A stretch of 58,579 nt of DNA from Thecamonas trahens ATCC 50062 (taxonomy: Eukaryota; Apusozoa; Apusomonadida; Apusomonadidae), in contig NW_013657638.1 of NCBI RefSeq assembly GCF_000142905.1, positions 268,318 to 326,896 on the forward strand, given 5' to 3'. A model generated the notes under the pieces. It worked only from the letters and a program-made list of their open reading frames with translations. It was not told the origin of the DNA and did no database searches. Each line of letters starts with the position of its first letter. Positions within the stretch are counted from its first letter, which is position 1. Positions 1 through 8,235 of this stretch are shown here, piece after piece. Both the position numbers and the translations under genes were made by a program.

Positions 1-64
1 ACCCCGAGCCCGGCAAGGTGACAGACAACTTGTCCGTCATCCACCCATCTCTCTTATCAGCACC

Positions 65-646
65 ATGGCCGATCTCACCGTTCCCGAGAAGCAGTTTGAC
101 GAGGCGTACTTTGCCAGCAATGCGTGCGTCAAGCGCGACGTGGTGGACTTTCTGCAAAAGTACGTCAAGAACTCGCTCCTCAAGGAGCACAACATGAACG
201 GCGCGGCCAAGTCGGTGGCCAAGAACCGCAAGAAGCCGCAGCTGGAGGAGGTGTACAACAAGGTCTACGCTGAGGCGCCTGCCTGGTGGAAGACGTCCGA
301 GGATGTCGAGGCCGAGGCTGCTGAGGCCGCCGCAGAGGCTGCCGCCGCCGCAGAGGCCGAGATCGCTCGCAAGGCCAAGGCCAAGGCCGCCGCAGAGGCC
401 CGCCAGGCCAAGCTCGACGCACTCAAGGCCGAGCGCATGGCTGGCAGCAATGCGGCCAAGGGCAATGCGGACAGAGGCGGCAGTGGTGCCGGTCGGATTC
501 GTGGCCGCCAGGGCGGAAAGGTCAAGCCGCTCAAGCAGAAGAAGGCCCGCGCCAAGGTCATGACCGAGGAGGACGAGGAGTTCCAGCGCAAGCGCCGTGA
601 GGACGCTGCCCGCCTCAAGGCCGCCCGTGCTAAGGCCAAGAAGTAA
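65..646 (+). CDS. TMA7-domain protein with long N-terminal extension
   Basis: 193 aa. The last 47 residues (from about 147) match the TMA7/CCDC72 family (translation-machinery-associated protein 7), which is ribosome-associated: a GRQGGKVKPLKQKK basic stretch, then an acidic TEEDEEF step, then a Lys/Arg/Ala-rich helix ending AKAKK. TMA7 is normally a stand-alone protein of about 64 aa. Here it is preceded by about 145 residues: a small unrecognised region with a DFLQKYVKNSLL helix and an APAWW motif (residues 1-78), then a long Ala/Glu-rich helix. The start ATG sits in a strong CACCATGG context and nothing suggests an intron. The family assignment is from the C-terminus only; the function of the extension is unknown. 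A ribosome-linked role is inferred. Confidence 0.75.
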   Translation: MADLTVPEKQFDEAYFASNACVKRDVVDFLQKYVKNSLLKEHNMNGAAKSVAKNRKKPQLEEVYNKVYAEAPAWWKTSEDVEAEAAEAAAEAAAAAEAEIARKAKAKAAAEARQAKLDALKAERMAGSNAAKGNADRGGSGAGRIRGRQGGKVKPLKQKKARAKVMTEEDEEFQRKRREDAARLKAARAKAKK

Positions 647-969
647 CTTTGCTGCTCTCTCGCCGATGGCCTTCCTCGCGACCCGCTCTGTCTTGCCATC
701 ATCGCCTTGCGCCTTTGATCCGGCTCGAGGACTCGAACTCTGGCGCGCAGAAGGCACGGACACTCTGACCCTATCGCCCTTTGCCCCTCCATTTGATCCC
801 CTCGCACCGGTCGTGGTCCTTACTCCCGCAATGAATCCAAAGCTAGCTTATCCGCCTCGCGCCCCTCCCCGCCCTTTTGGGCCTCAGCTGGCCGTACACG
901 GCTCGAACGCCTTCGATTGGAAGCGGCTCCTCCACAGACAGGCCTCGGCTCACCTCTCGCTCGCTTGCC

Positions 970-1980
970 ATGACGACTGTATCTTGCACTATGGGAGCAT
1001 CAGCTGTCGACGACGAGCCATGGGCATCCAACGCACCCCATACGAGTGGTGGTCCTACCATTGCCGAGCCGGTCGAGGCCGTGCCAGGCCTGTTCTTCAT
1101 CGCCGACTTTGTGGCGCCTGCCGAGTCGGACGCCTTGCTAGACTTTCTGGCGGCATGCGACAGATGGAAGAGCATGGGAACCGGTCGGCGAGTCCTACAC
1201 TTTGGCCACATGTTTGACTATGCCACAGAGAGTGTTGTTCCCATTCCGGATCCAGATTGTCCGGACGATGTGTTTATGCCGGCAGCGCTTGCGCCGGTTG
1301 TGGCGAGCATCAACGCACTGGTCACGCCTGACGGCTCGCCACTACCGGGCGGTCCGCAGGCGTATGATCAGGTCATTGTCAACGGGTACGAAAAGAGCCA
1401 GGGCATCCACCCACACATCGATCGGACGCATTGCTTTGGCCCGGTCATCGCCGCGCTCTCGCTCGGCGACGATGCCGTGCTTACCTTTCTCCGCGACACC
1501 CAGGATGGGCGGGTTGTGTACGACGTCCCTGTCCCGGCCCGGTCGCTCTACATCATGACTGGCGACGCGCGGTACGCGTGGCGCCACGGGCTCGATGCCA
1601 GGACCAACGCCGCGGTGCGGACAGGTGTCGAGCGGGTCTCGATCACGTGGCGGACTGTTGTCGACAGCGAGACTGCGGCGGCAGTGACGCCGTCCGCCAA
1701 CTCGCTGCCGGGCGTCATCATCGATGCTCTTCGCCCCGAGACAGACCTTGTTATTGAGGGCGAGCTCGTCGGCCGCGTCGTTGGCCGCCGCGGAGCGACT
1801 GTACGCGCGCTCTCCGGCCGCCTCGGCTCACAGTTGGTCGTCGGCACGCTCGCCGGCGATCCCTCGGTCGGGTTGGTCCGCATCCTCGACCGAGGCACCA
1901 CCTCGCTCGAGGCCCTGCAGACCGAGCTCGACGCCATCCTTGACCCGTTCCGCTCGAGCGGCGCCGCCGCCGAAGACTAG
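970..1980 (+). CDS. AlkB-like 2OG-Fe(II) dioxygenase with C-terminal KH domain
   Basis: 336 aa from ATG 970; an in-frame upstream start at 877 would add 31 poorly ordered residues. AlkB-type double-stranded beta helix: the HID iron ligands are His149 and Asp151, the distal histidine is about 206 (in AWRHG), and the 2-oxoglutarate arginine pair lies in RVSITWR, residues about 223-229. The N-terminal GLFFIADF element is typical of the family. AlkB enzymes oxidatively demethylate nucleic acids (or, in some members, protein). Residues about 262-325 look like a KH RNA-binding domain with the GxxG loop (GRRG) in LVGRVVGRRGATVRAL, which favours an RNA substrate; that is inference. The 3' 153 bp overlap the end of the convergent WD40-like gene. 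The exact ALKBH subfamily cannot be told by eye. Confidence 0.8.
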   Translation: MTTVSCTMGASAVDDEPWASNAPHTSGGPTIAEPVEAVPGLFFIADFVAPAESDALLDFLAACDRWKSMGTGRRVLHFGHMFDYATESVVPIPDPDCPDDVFMPAALAPVVASINALVTPDGSPLPGGPQAYDQVIVNGYEKSQGIHPHIDRTHCFGPVIAALSLGDDAVLTFLRDTQDGRVVYDVPVPARSLYIMTGDARYAWRHGLDARTNAAVRTGVERVSITWRTVVDSETAAAVTPSANSLPGVIIDALRPETDLVIEGELVGRVVGRRGATVRALSGRLGSQLVVGTLAGDPSVGLVRILDRGTTSLEALQTELDAILDPFRSSGAAAED

Positions 1981-3521
1981 CCAGCAGCCCGAGCCGACGA
2001 CCACGTCGTTGACCAGCATGGTCCACGATGCATGCTCAGGAGGGGCAAGGCGGGGCGGGCGAGGCCGAAGTGCTGGATGCGCCAGCCGGCTCCCCGCTGC
2101 TGCGCTCTGGATCTCACTCAATGAAAGTGCATACCACAAGTCTGCGCTGTGGTCGGCGAGCCAGAGGTGAGAGCCGGCGAGCTGGAGCCGCGCAAGCGGC
2201 GGCGCGTCCGAAGAACCGACGATCCACCAGCACCAGGTGGCACATTCGACGTCAAGGAGGTAAAGGACACGGCCGAGGCCGAGCCAGAGCTTCGTGGCAG
2301 TAGTGAGCGAGTCGCCATCCACCACCCACCGCCACTCGCGTGGATCGCCGAGGACAGATGAGAGGTCGGGGGCGGCGAGAAAGTGGGCGCGTGGCAGAAC
2401 CAGCCGGCGCCCGCGCGCCTCGAGCGCCCACTCGGGCGGCATGGGCTGAAGTGCGCACATGGTTGTCGGTCCGATCACCCGCCTCATCAGCGAGGGCGTG
2501 TCCAGGCAGACAACAGACGAAGCTCGCTTGGCGTCGAGCGCGGTTATGGCCAGCAGGAGAGTGTCGGCCTGGGTTACGGCCAGGCCCTTGGCCAGCACAC
2601 CCTCGCCACGCCACACATGACGCATTCCGCCGCTCTGCATGCACGCCACAGAAACATCGGACCATCCACTTGTCGAGTGCTGGGTGTAGACGACGTGGAG
2701 GCCACGGCAGCCGCCGGAGATAAAGCGGGCGACGACCGCCGGGAGGTGCATTGACCGCGATGGGAGCGAAGGCCGGCGCTCGGGCGTCGGCATGCAGACA
2801 AAGACCCACTCGCCGTCGGGCGCCAGCTCGTAGCACACAACCGCGCCGTCCCACAGGCCGATGACCAGGCTTAGAGGACCACCAGGCGCAGCCGCCATGT
2901 CCACCGACGTCGCCCGCTCGCCGTGGGCGATCCGGAAAGTCGACATGACCTCGCACTCCCCCAAGTGCTGACATCAAAGGCAGCAACATTGCCGCCCATC
3001 GAGACGGAGACCAAACACGAGGCGTCGGGCGAGAAGCCGACAGCCACCATAGAGTACAGGTCGTCGACGACAAGAACGGCGGTGACCTCCCCGTCAGCCT
3101 CGAGCAGATGCAGCAGCAGGCCACAAGCGCCGGCCACAGCTACCATAACCTTTCCTGAGCCATCAGGCAGATGAATTGCGGCGAGTGCAACCGGCACCAT
3201 ATGCAGCTCGAGCTCGATGAGCCTGCCCTCGCCCAGGAAGGAGTAAACGAGCCGCGGGGCGGCGCCTGGCACGACGGCACCCGCGGCGAGAAAGGGACCG
3301 CCATGGTCGGGAGCCAGGCCCGCCACTGCTGCCACCACCACATGCTTGTCGCACAACGCCTCGTCGACCACAACCGAGCCAGTCTGCGGAGCCTCTCCGC
3401 CTTGGACCACCCACGCCAGCTTGCCTTCGCCCACCACCGCCACCGCGCCCGTCCCCCTCCCGCCCACCAGCGCATTGCACACACGGACAGACGGCGGCAC
3501 AGGCACAGCCAGACCGTCCAT
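1828..3521 (-). CDS. WD40-like beta-propeller protein (frame interrupted)
   Basis: Two minus-strand reading frames together make one propeller-like protein of about 560 aa. The upstream frame contains a clear WD-type blade (VGFSPDASCLVSVSMGG then NVAAFDVSTW). The downstream frame continues with another blade (VIGLWDGAVVCYEL). They meet at a run of five G (C on the + strand, 2958-2962), where one additional base would join them cleanly. The first ATG is at 3521, but reading is open for about 24 more codons upstream with propeller-like sequence (VAIGVVIDGDKIEACGKE), so a short 5' exon may be missing. The stop at 1828 lies inside the opposite-strand AlkB gene. No specific orthologue is recognised. 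Confidence 0.55.
2958..2962 (-). other. Frameshift site, G5 run
   Basis: Five identical bases at the point where the WD40-like gene must change frame by -1. A six-base run would restore ...STWGECEVMST.... Either an undercalled homopolymer or a genuine lesion. Confidence 0.6.
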
Positions 3522-3651
3522 CCTCGTCTCCTTGCCACACGCCTCGATCTTGTCGCCGTCGATCACCACACCGATCGCTACGTCGAGAGCCGACGCCGAT
3601 CACCGCGTTGAGAGCCGAGTGGTGGTGGCTGTACTGCCTTGAGCTACAGAT

Positions 3652-3880
3652 GACCAGCAGCCCAGCCTCATCGACGACCAGCAGCCCAGCCTCATCGACG
3701 ACCAGCCCAGCCTCATCGATGACCAGCAGCCCAGCCTCATCGACGACCAGCCCAGCCTCATCGATGACCAGCAGCCCAGCCTCATCGACGACCAGCAGCC
3801 CAGCCTCATCGACGACCAGCAGCCCAGCCTCATCGATGACCAGCAGCCCAGCCTCATCGATGACCAGCAGCCCAGCCTAT
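3652..3880. repeat. Minisatellite, 24/21-bp units
   Basis: About ten tandem units. The 24-bp unit is gaccagcagcccagcctcat plus cgac; the 21-bp variants at 3700 and 3745 lack one cag. The last unit is truncated. Both unit lengths are multiples of three. It lies between the divergent WD40-like and DNAJB13-like genes (intergenic stretch 3522-4082); nothing else is seen in that stretch. Confidence 0.9.
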
Positions 3881-4082
3881 CAATCACATCGCCACCTACC
3901 GTCGTCGGCAGCCAGATGGAATGCCAAGATCAGCCGCACCGCCCTGCCCGCCCGCCATTGGATCGTCCGCCAGCACATCGACCGATTGCAGTTCACCGTC
4001 TTGGGCACTCCAGCCGCCAGACAGCCACCGCCACCACCACCACCACCACCACACCCGTCTGGAGCACACCCTCCCGGCACTC

Positions 4083-5211
4083 ATGGACTACTATGCTGTG
4101 CTCGGTGTGGCCCGGGATGCCACCGACGCAGAGCTGAAGAAGGCGTATGTTCCCCCCTCCCCCCCTCCCCCTCCCCCCTTCCCCTTCCCTCCCGCCACCC
4201 AACACGGCCGTTGCCCCCCCCCCCCCCCCCCTCTCCCCCCCCCTCCCGCACTCACCGCCACCTGCTTGTTACGACAGATACCGCAAGGCGGCCATCAAGT
4301 GGCACCCGAGGAAGAATGCCGAGAGCGAGGAGGAGGCCGAGGTTGCGTTTGCAGAGGCAGCGGAAGCGTATGAAGTCCTTTCTATGCCAGTCCTCCGTGC
4401 CGTCTTTGACCAGTATGGCGAGACTGGGCTCAAGGAGGGCATTCCTGACGGCGGTGGTGACATTCCTGGCTTTGATGGCTACACCTTTTCTGGTGATCCT
4501 TATGCTGTCTTTACAAAGATGTTTGGTGGTGAAGCGCCCTTTGCTCTCTTTGCCGATCCGCTCAACGGCCCGGCAAAGTCGTCGGTCTTTGGCGCTGGTG
4601 CCGTTGCCCGCTCGCCCGTCAAGCCCGCCACCGACCTCCACACCCTGCGTCTGACGCTGGAGCAGCTGTATGCTGGATGCACCAAGAAGATCAAGATCAC
4701 TCGCCGGGTGCTCAATAGCGACGGACAGACAACCCGCGAGCAGGCGACTGTCCTGACCGTGCCGATCAAGCCGGGCTTCAAGGCCGGCACGCGCATTACC
4801 TTTGCGGGCCAAGGCGACCAGGGCCCCGGCATGGAACCGGGCGACGTTGTCTTTGTTGTTGCCGAGAAGCCGCACAAGGTCTTTGCCCGCAACGGCAACG
4901 ACCTGGTCTACACCGCCACCGTCTCGCTCCTCCACGCACTCACCGGCTTCACCGTCGAGCTCACCACACTCGACAACCGCAGACTCGCCATCCCCATCAA
5001 CGACGTCGTCGAGCCGGGATTCTCTAAGAAGGTCCACGGCGAAGGCATGCCTCTGCCTGGAACTCCGGGCGCCAGAGGTGACTTGTACATCAAGTTTACC
5101 GTTGTCTTCCCGAACAACCTCAACGGCAAGCAGAAGAACCACATCCGCGCCGCCCTCGGCCCGCCGCCCAAGAGCCAACCGGCCAAGCTCCCAGGAAAGA
5201 GCTCGTCGTGA
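4083..5211 (+). CDS. DNAJB13: DNAJB13/RSP16-type radial-spoke Hsp40
   Basis: Join 4083-4144 and 4278-5211, 331 aa. J domain (residues 1-70, MDYYAVLGVARDATDAELKK), a short linker with GLKEGIP and YTFSGDP, then the two beta-sandwich substrate domains of class B Hsp40s, with TKKIKITRRVLN, GTRITFAGQGDQGP, IPINDVVEPGF and GEGMPLPG. These blocks follow DNAJB13 closely. DNAJB13 and Chlamydomonas RSP16 sit in the neck of the axonemal radial spoke. The HPD motif that activates Hsp70 is HPR here (KWHPRKN); DNAJB13 itself has a non-HPD version, so the change supports the assignment and suggests a structural, Hsp70-independent role. The start ATG opens the J domain directly. Only 34 bp separate its stop from the convergent kinase gene. 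Confidence 0.85.
4145..4277 (+). other. Intron of DNAJB13-like gene
   Basis: GTATGT...ACGACAG, 133 nt, extremely C-rich with two long C runs. Removal joins ELKKA to YRKAAIKW, the conserved J-domain helix II. Confidence 0.9.
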
Positions 5212-5245
5212 TCGCCGTAAACATGCCTTACTCTTGCCTGTGCAG

Positions 5246-7918
5246 CTAGTGGTGCAGGTTGGGCGGCTGGAGCATATCTGATCGACCCCGCCTACGTTGG
5301 CCCTTGCGCCGAACCCGCCGCGAGTGCCGCAGCCGCCGGTACTGGTGGTACTCTGCCGACTTGCCGAACCCGAGCTGGGCCTGGTAGGTTTCGGGCGCGT
5401 ACCGGCGCGGATGCTCAGCCTTATCAGCGAGGAGCTCGTCAAACTTGGCCGGGCACGCTCTCTGCACCACCTTGGCCATGTGCCGATGCAGGGACGGCAG
5501 ATCAAGGTCGTAAAGGAACTCGTGCCGGAGCAGGTCGCCTGGCGTCGGCCGCCGCTGCGGATCGCGCTCCAACATAAGGCTAACAAAGGCACGACAGGCT
5601 GGCGAGAACCGGGCTGCAGGCAGGCGCGGCGTGCCGGACTCTAAATAGTCGAGATGGCCAAAGGCATCAAGCGACGGCGGCGGAATGCCTCGAGTCCGTG
5701 GCCCATTGCGGGTCTCGACCTCGTCGACGTCCTCTAGCGGGTACGGATAGCGCCCCACCGCAAGCTCAACGAGCGTGATGCCCAGCGCCCAGATGTCTGC
5801 GGCGTGCGGATGGTCTGCGGCGCCGTCGCCGGCGCCAATCGACTCGGGCGCGACGTAGTTGAGCGTTCCGACGGCGGCGGCGGCCCCAGTCTCGTCCGAC
5901 AAGTGGACCGAGATTCCGAGGTCCGAGACCTTGACCTCGCCGTTGAAGCCACAGAGGATGTTGTCGGGCTTGATGTCACGGTGCATGATGTCGCGCGACT
6001 GCAGGTAGTGCAGGGCCTCGAGGACAGACTTGGCCACCAGCTTGATGGCCTTCTGGTCCATGGCACCGCCGGCAAGGTACACGTCACGGAGCGAGCCGGC
6101 GGTCATGTACTCCATGCAAAAGGTGACCATTCCGTCGACAAAGTACGCGCCGAGAAACTTGACAATGAACGGCGACTGGCAGCGGAACATGAAGCGGAGC
6201 TCGCGTGCAATGCCGGTGCGGAACTCGGGGTCGGGCTTGAGCGGCAGGTGCTTGATGGCAAGGAGCCGATTGGTGACCCGGTCGACAACCTTGGAGACGA
6301 CGCCAAACGAGCCCTCGCCGAGCTTGACCCCGAGCTCCTCGATGTCGTCGCCAGCAATGCCCCACGAGTACACAGCCCGCGCCCGCTGCTCGAGCAGGGT
6401 TAACAGCTCGCGCGGCGTGCCTGGCGAGACAAGCGCAAACGACGACTCGTCCTTGCCTTCCACAATCACGCCGTGCTTGTGGTAGAGGATACCGTTGACC
6501 GGATCGTAGACCCCGTTGAGCCGCCGCGACGACTTGGTGCCGACAGTGACTCCAAAGTGCGCGTACGGGTTGTAGACGCTGCTCTCTCCCGAGGTCTTGT
6601 AAGAGCCCGATCCCGATCGAAGCTGCGAGCTCCAAGCTGATGACGGCTCCGAGTACTCCGAGTCGTAGTCCGAGCCCACACCCGACGAGCCGGACGAGAG
6701 CATCGACGATTCGCTGCCGCCGCTAGCAGCAAACGGATTTCCGACGCTGTCTCCCGGGACGGGTAGCGGCGTGGGGAGGCCAGAGCCAAGGGTGGCACCC
6801 AGCGCAAACGAAGCCGAGCGCCTGTTGTGCTTGGAGAGCGCCCGCTTGACCAGCTGAGTGCGGATGGTTGGCGAGCGCGAGCGTGAGCGCGAGCGCCGAT
6901 GCTTGGCACGGGGCTTTGGTCGCCGTCCGTGCGAGTCTGCCCGCTTTCGGCCCGGCACCGAGCGGTGGCCGCGCGACTTGGACTTGGACTTGCCGCGCCT
7001 GCGGTGGTCGCGGATCTTGGCCTTGGCCTTGATGGTGCCTTCGGCCTTGCCCTTGGCCTCGGCCTCGATGGCGCGGAGGAGAAAGTCCTTGTCAACGTTC
7101 TTGAGCATGTCGATGAGGTGGTGCACGTCCGACGAGACCGACGAGACTTGCGGCGACGGCGAGGCCACTAACATCGACGGTGTCGATCGCGACGGCGAGA
7201 GCGGCGGTATAGCACGGCGGAATCGCGGCGAGTCGCGGGTTGGCGACCGCTGCAGAGGCGTTCGTGGTAGAACCATCTCGACGTATGCCTCATCGCCCGG
7301 CGGCGTGACTGCGATCCTCCTGGCCGACCCAAGTTCGCTCCTCGTCCCGTCTGCGGTCGGACTCATAGAGCTGATCGGCGACACCACAGCATCCGCTAGG
7401 TTCCCCTTTGGAAGCGCGAGCTTGGGCGGGCCCAGCTTGGGCGTACCACCCACAGGCTTTGGCGACGAGATCGTCGCTCCGGCGAGATTTCCCTTTGGAA
7501 GTGCGATCTTGGGCGGGCCCAGCTTGGGCGTGCCACCCACAGGCTTTGGCGACGAGATCGTCGCTCCGGCGAGATTGCCCTTTGGAAGTGCGATCTTGGG
7601 CGGGTCCAGCTTGGGCGGGCCCAGCTTGGGCGTACCACCCACAGGCTTTGGCGACGAGATCGTCGCTCCGGCGAGATTGCCCTTTGGAAGTGCGATCTTG
7701 GGCGGGTCCAGCTTGGGCGGGCCCAGCTTGGGCGTACCACCCACAGGCTTTGGCGACGAGATCGTCGCTCCGGCGAGATTGCCCTTTGGAAGTGCGATCT
7801 TGGGCGGGCCCAGCTTGGGCGGGCCCAGCTTGGGCGTACCACCCACAGGCTTTGGCGACGAGATCGTCGCTCCGGCGAGGTTCCCCGCGGGCATGTGCAG
7901 CTTTGGCGGACCAGGCAT
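5246..7918 (-). CDS. STE/MAP2K-like Ser/Thr protein kinase with N-terminal tandem repeats
   Basis: 890 aa from the first ATG (7918). N-terminus: five near-identical Pro/Lys/Gly repeats of 29-34 aa built on KGNLAGATISSPKPVGGTPK. Middle: a basic Arg/Ser-rich stretch with RSRSRSRSP, then Ser/Gly-rich sequence. Kinase domain about residues 525-805: glycine loop GEGSFG, Lys in LLAIKHL, catalytic loop HRDIKPDN, metal-binding DLG in place of DFG, GTLNYVAPES activation segment, and DIWALGITLVELAVG. The overall pattern resembles MAP kinase kinases, which phosphorylate a downstream MAPK. The last 85 residues are basic. All catalytic residues are present, so activity is expected. The repeats may be a docking or phase-separating tail; that is inference. 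It is divergent from COG5, about 320 bp apart. Confidence 0.85.
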   Translation of the reverse strand: MPGPPKLHMPAGNLAGATISSPKPVGGTPKLGPPKLGPPKIALPKGNLAGATISSPKPVGGTPKLGPPKLDPPKIALPKGNLAGATISSPKPVGGTPKLGPPKLDPPKIALPKGNLAGATISSPKPVGGTPKLGPPKIALPKGNLAGATISSPKPVGGTPKLGPPKLALPKGNLADAVVSPISSMSPTADGTRSELGSARRIAVTPPGDEAYVEMVLPRTPLQRSPTRDSPRFRRAIPPLSPSRSTPSMLVASPSPQVSSVSSDVHHLIDMLKNVDKDFLLRAIEAEAKGKAEGTIKAKAKIRDHRRRGKSKSKSRGHRSVPGRKRADSHGRRPKPRAKHRRSRSRSRSPTIRTQLVKRALSKHNRRSASFALGATLGSGLPTPLPVPGDSVGNPFAASGGSESSMLSSGSSGVGSDYDSEYSEPSSAWSSQLRSGSGSYKTSGESSVYNPYAHFGVTVGTKSSRRLNGVYDPVNGILYHKHGVIVEGKDESSFALVSPGTPRELLTLLEQRARAVYSWGIAGDDIEELGVKLGEGSFGVVSKVVDRVTNRLLAIKHLPLKPDPEFRTGIARELRFMFRCQSPFIVKFLGAYFVDGMVTFCMEYMTAGSLRDVYLAGGAMDQKAIKLVAKSVLEALHYLQSRDIMHRDIKPDNILCGFNGEVKVSDLGISVHLSDETGAAAAVGTLNYVAPESIGAGDGAADHPHAADIWALGITLVELAVGRYPYPLEDVDEVETRNGPRTRGIPPPSLDAFGHLDYLESGTPRLPAARFSPACRAFVSLMLERDPQRRPTPGDLLRHEFLYDLDLPSLHRHMAKVVQRACPAKFDELLADKAEHPRRYAPETYQAQLGFGKSAEYHQYRRLRHSRRVRRKGQRRRGRSDMLQPPNLHH
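7395..7890 (-). repeat. In-frame tandem repeat, 102/87-bp units
   Basis: Five units inside the kinase N-terminus. They are nearly identical at DNA level, including synonymous positions, and differ by presence of a LGPPK/LDPPK element. This indicates recent expansion or gene-conversion homogenisation. Confidence 0.9.
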
Positions 7919-8235
7919 GAGTGCGGAGCGACGAGCGGACGACAGAGAACGTCCCACCCAGAGACAACACACAGGCAGACACACCGTGTCCCAAGTCTAA
8001 AGGTAAATGTCGTATAATGAGTGCGGTGTGAAAGTGCCGGTGCCGATACCGGTGTCGGTATGGCCTGTCCCGTCTCGCCTGTCGCCTGTCCGGGGACGCC
8101 ACTCACGCCGTTGCCGCAAGTCACTCTGTCCGCCGTCCGGGTTCGGGTCCCCCTCCCCTCCCCTCCACTCCCCGGGACGGATAGCGCCAGCGAGGGCGAG
8201 CAAGAGCACCTCACTTGTCGTCATTCTCTCCTGGT

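Noticed and set aside
3608-4654. Plus-strand ORF through the minisatellite and the DNAJB13 intron
   Set aside because: Ser/Thr/Pro low-complexity reading of the repeat, then out of frame with the clearly conserved Hsp40.
4252-5592. Long minus-strand ORF over the DNAJB13-like gene
   Set aside because: Antisense shadow caused by GC-rich third positions; no family pattern, and the opposite strand is conserved.
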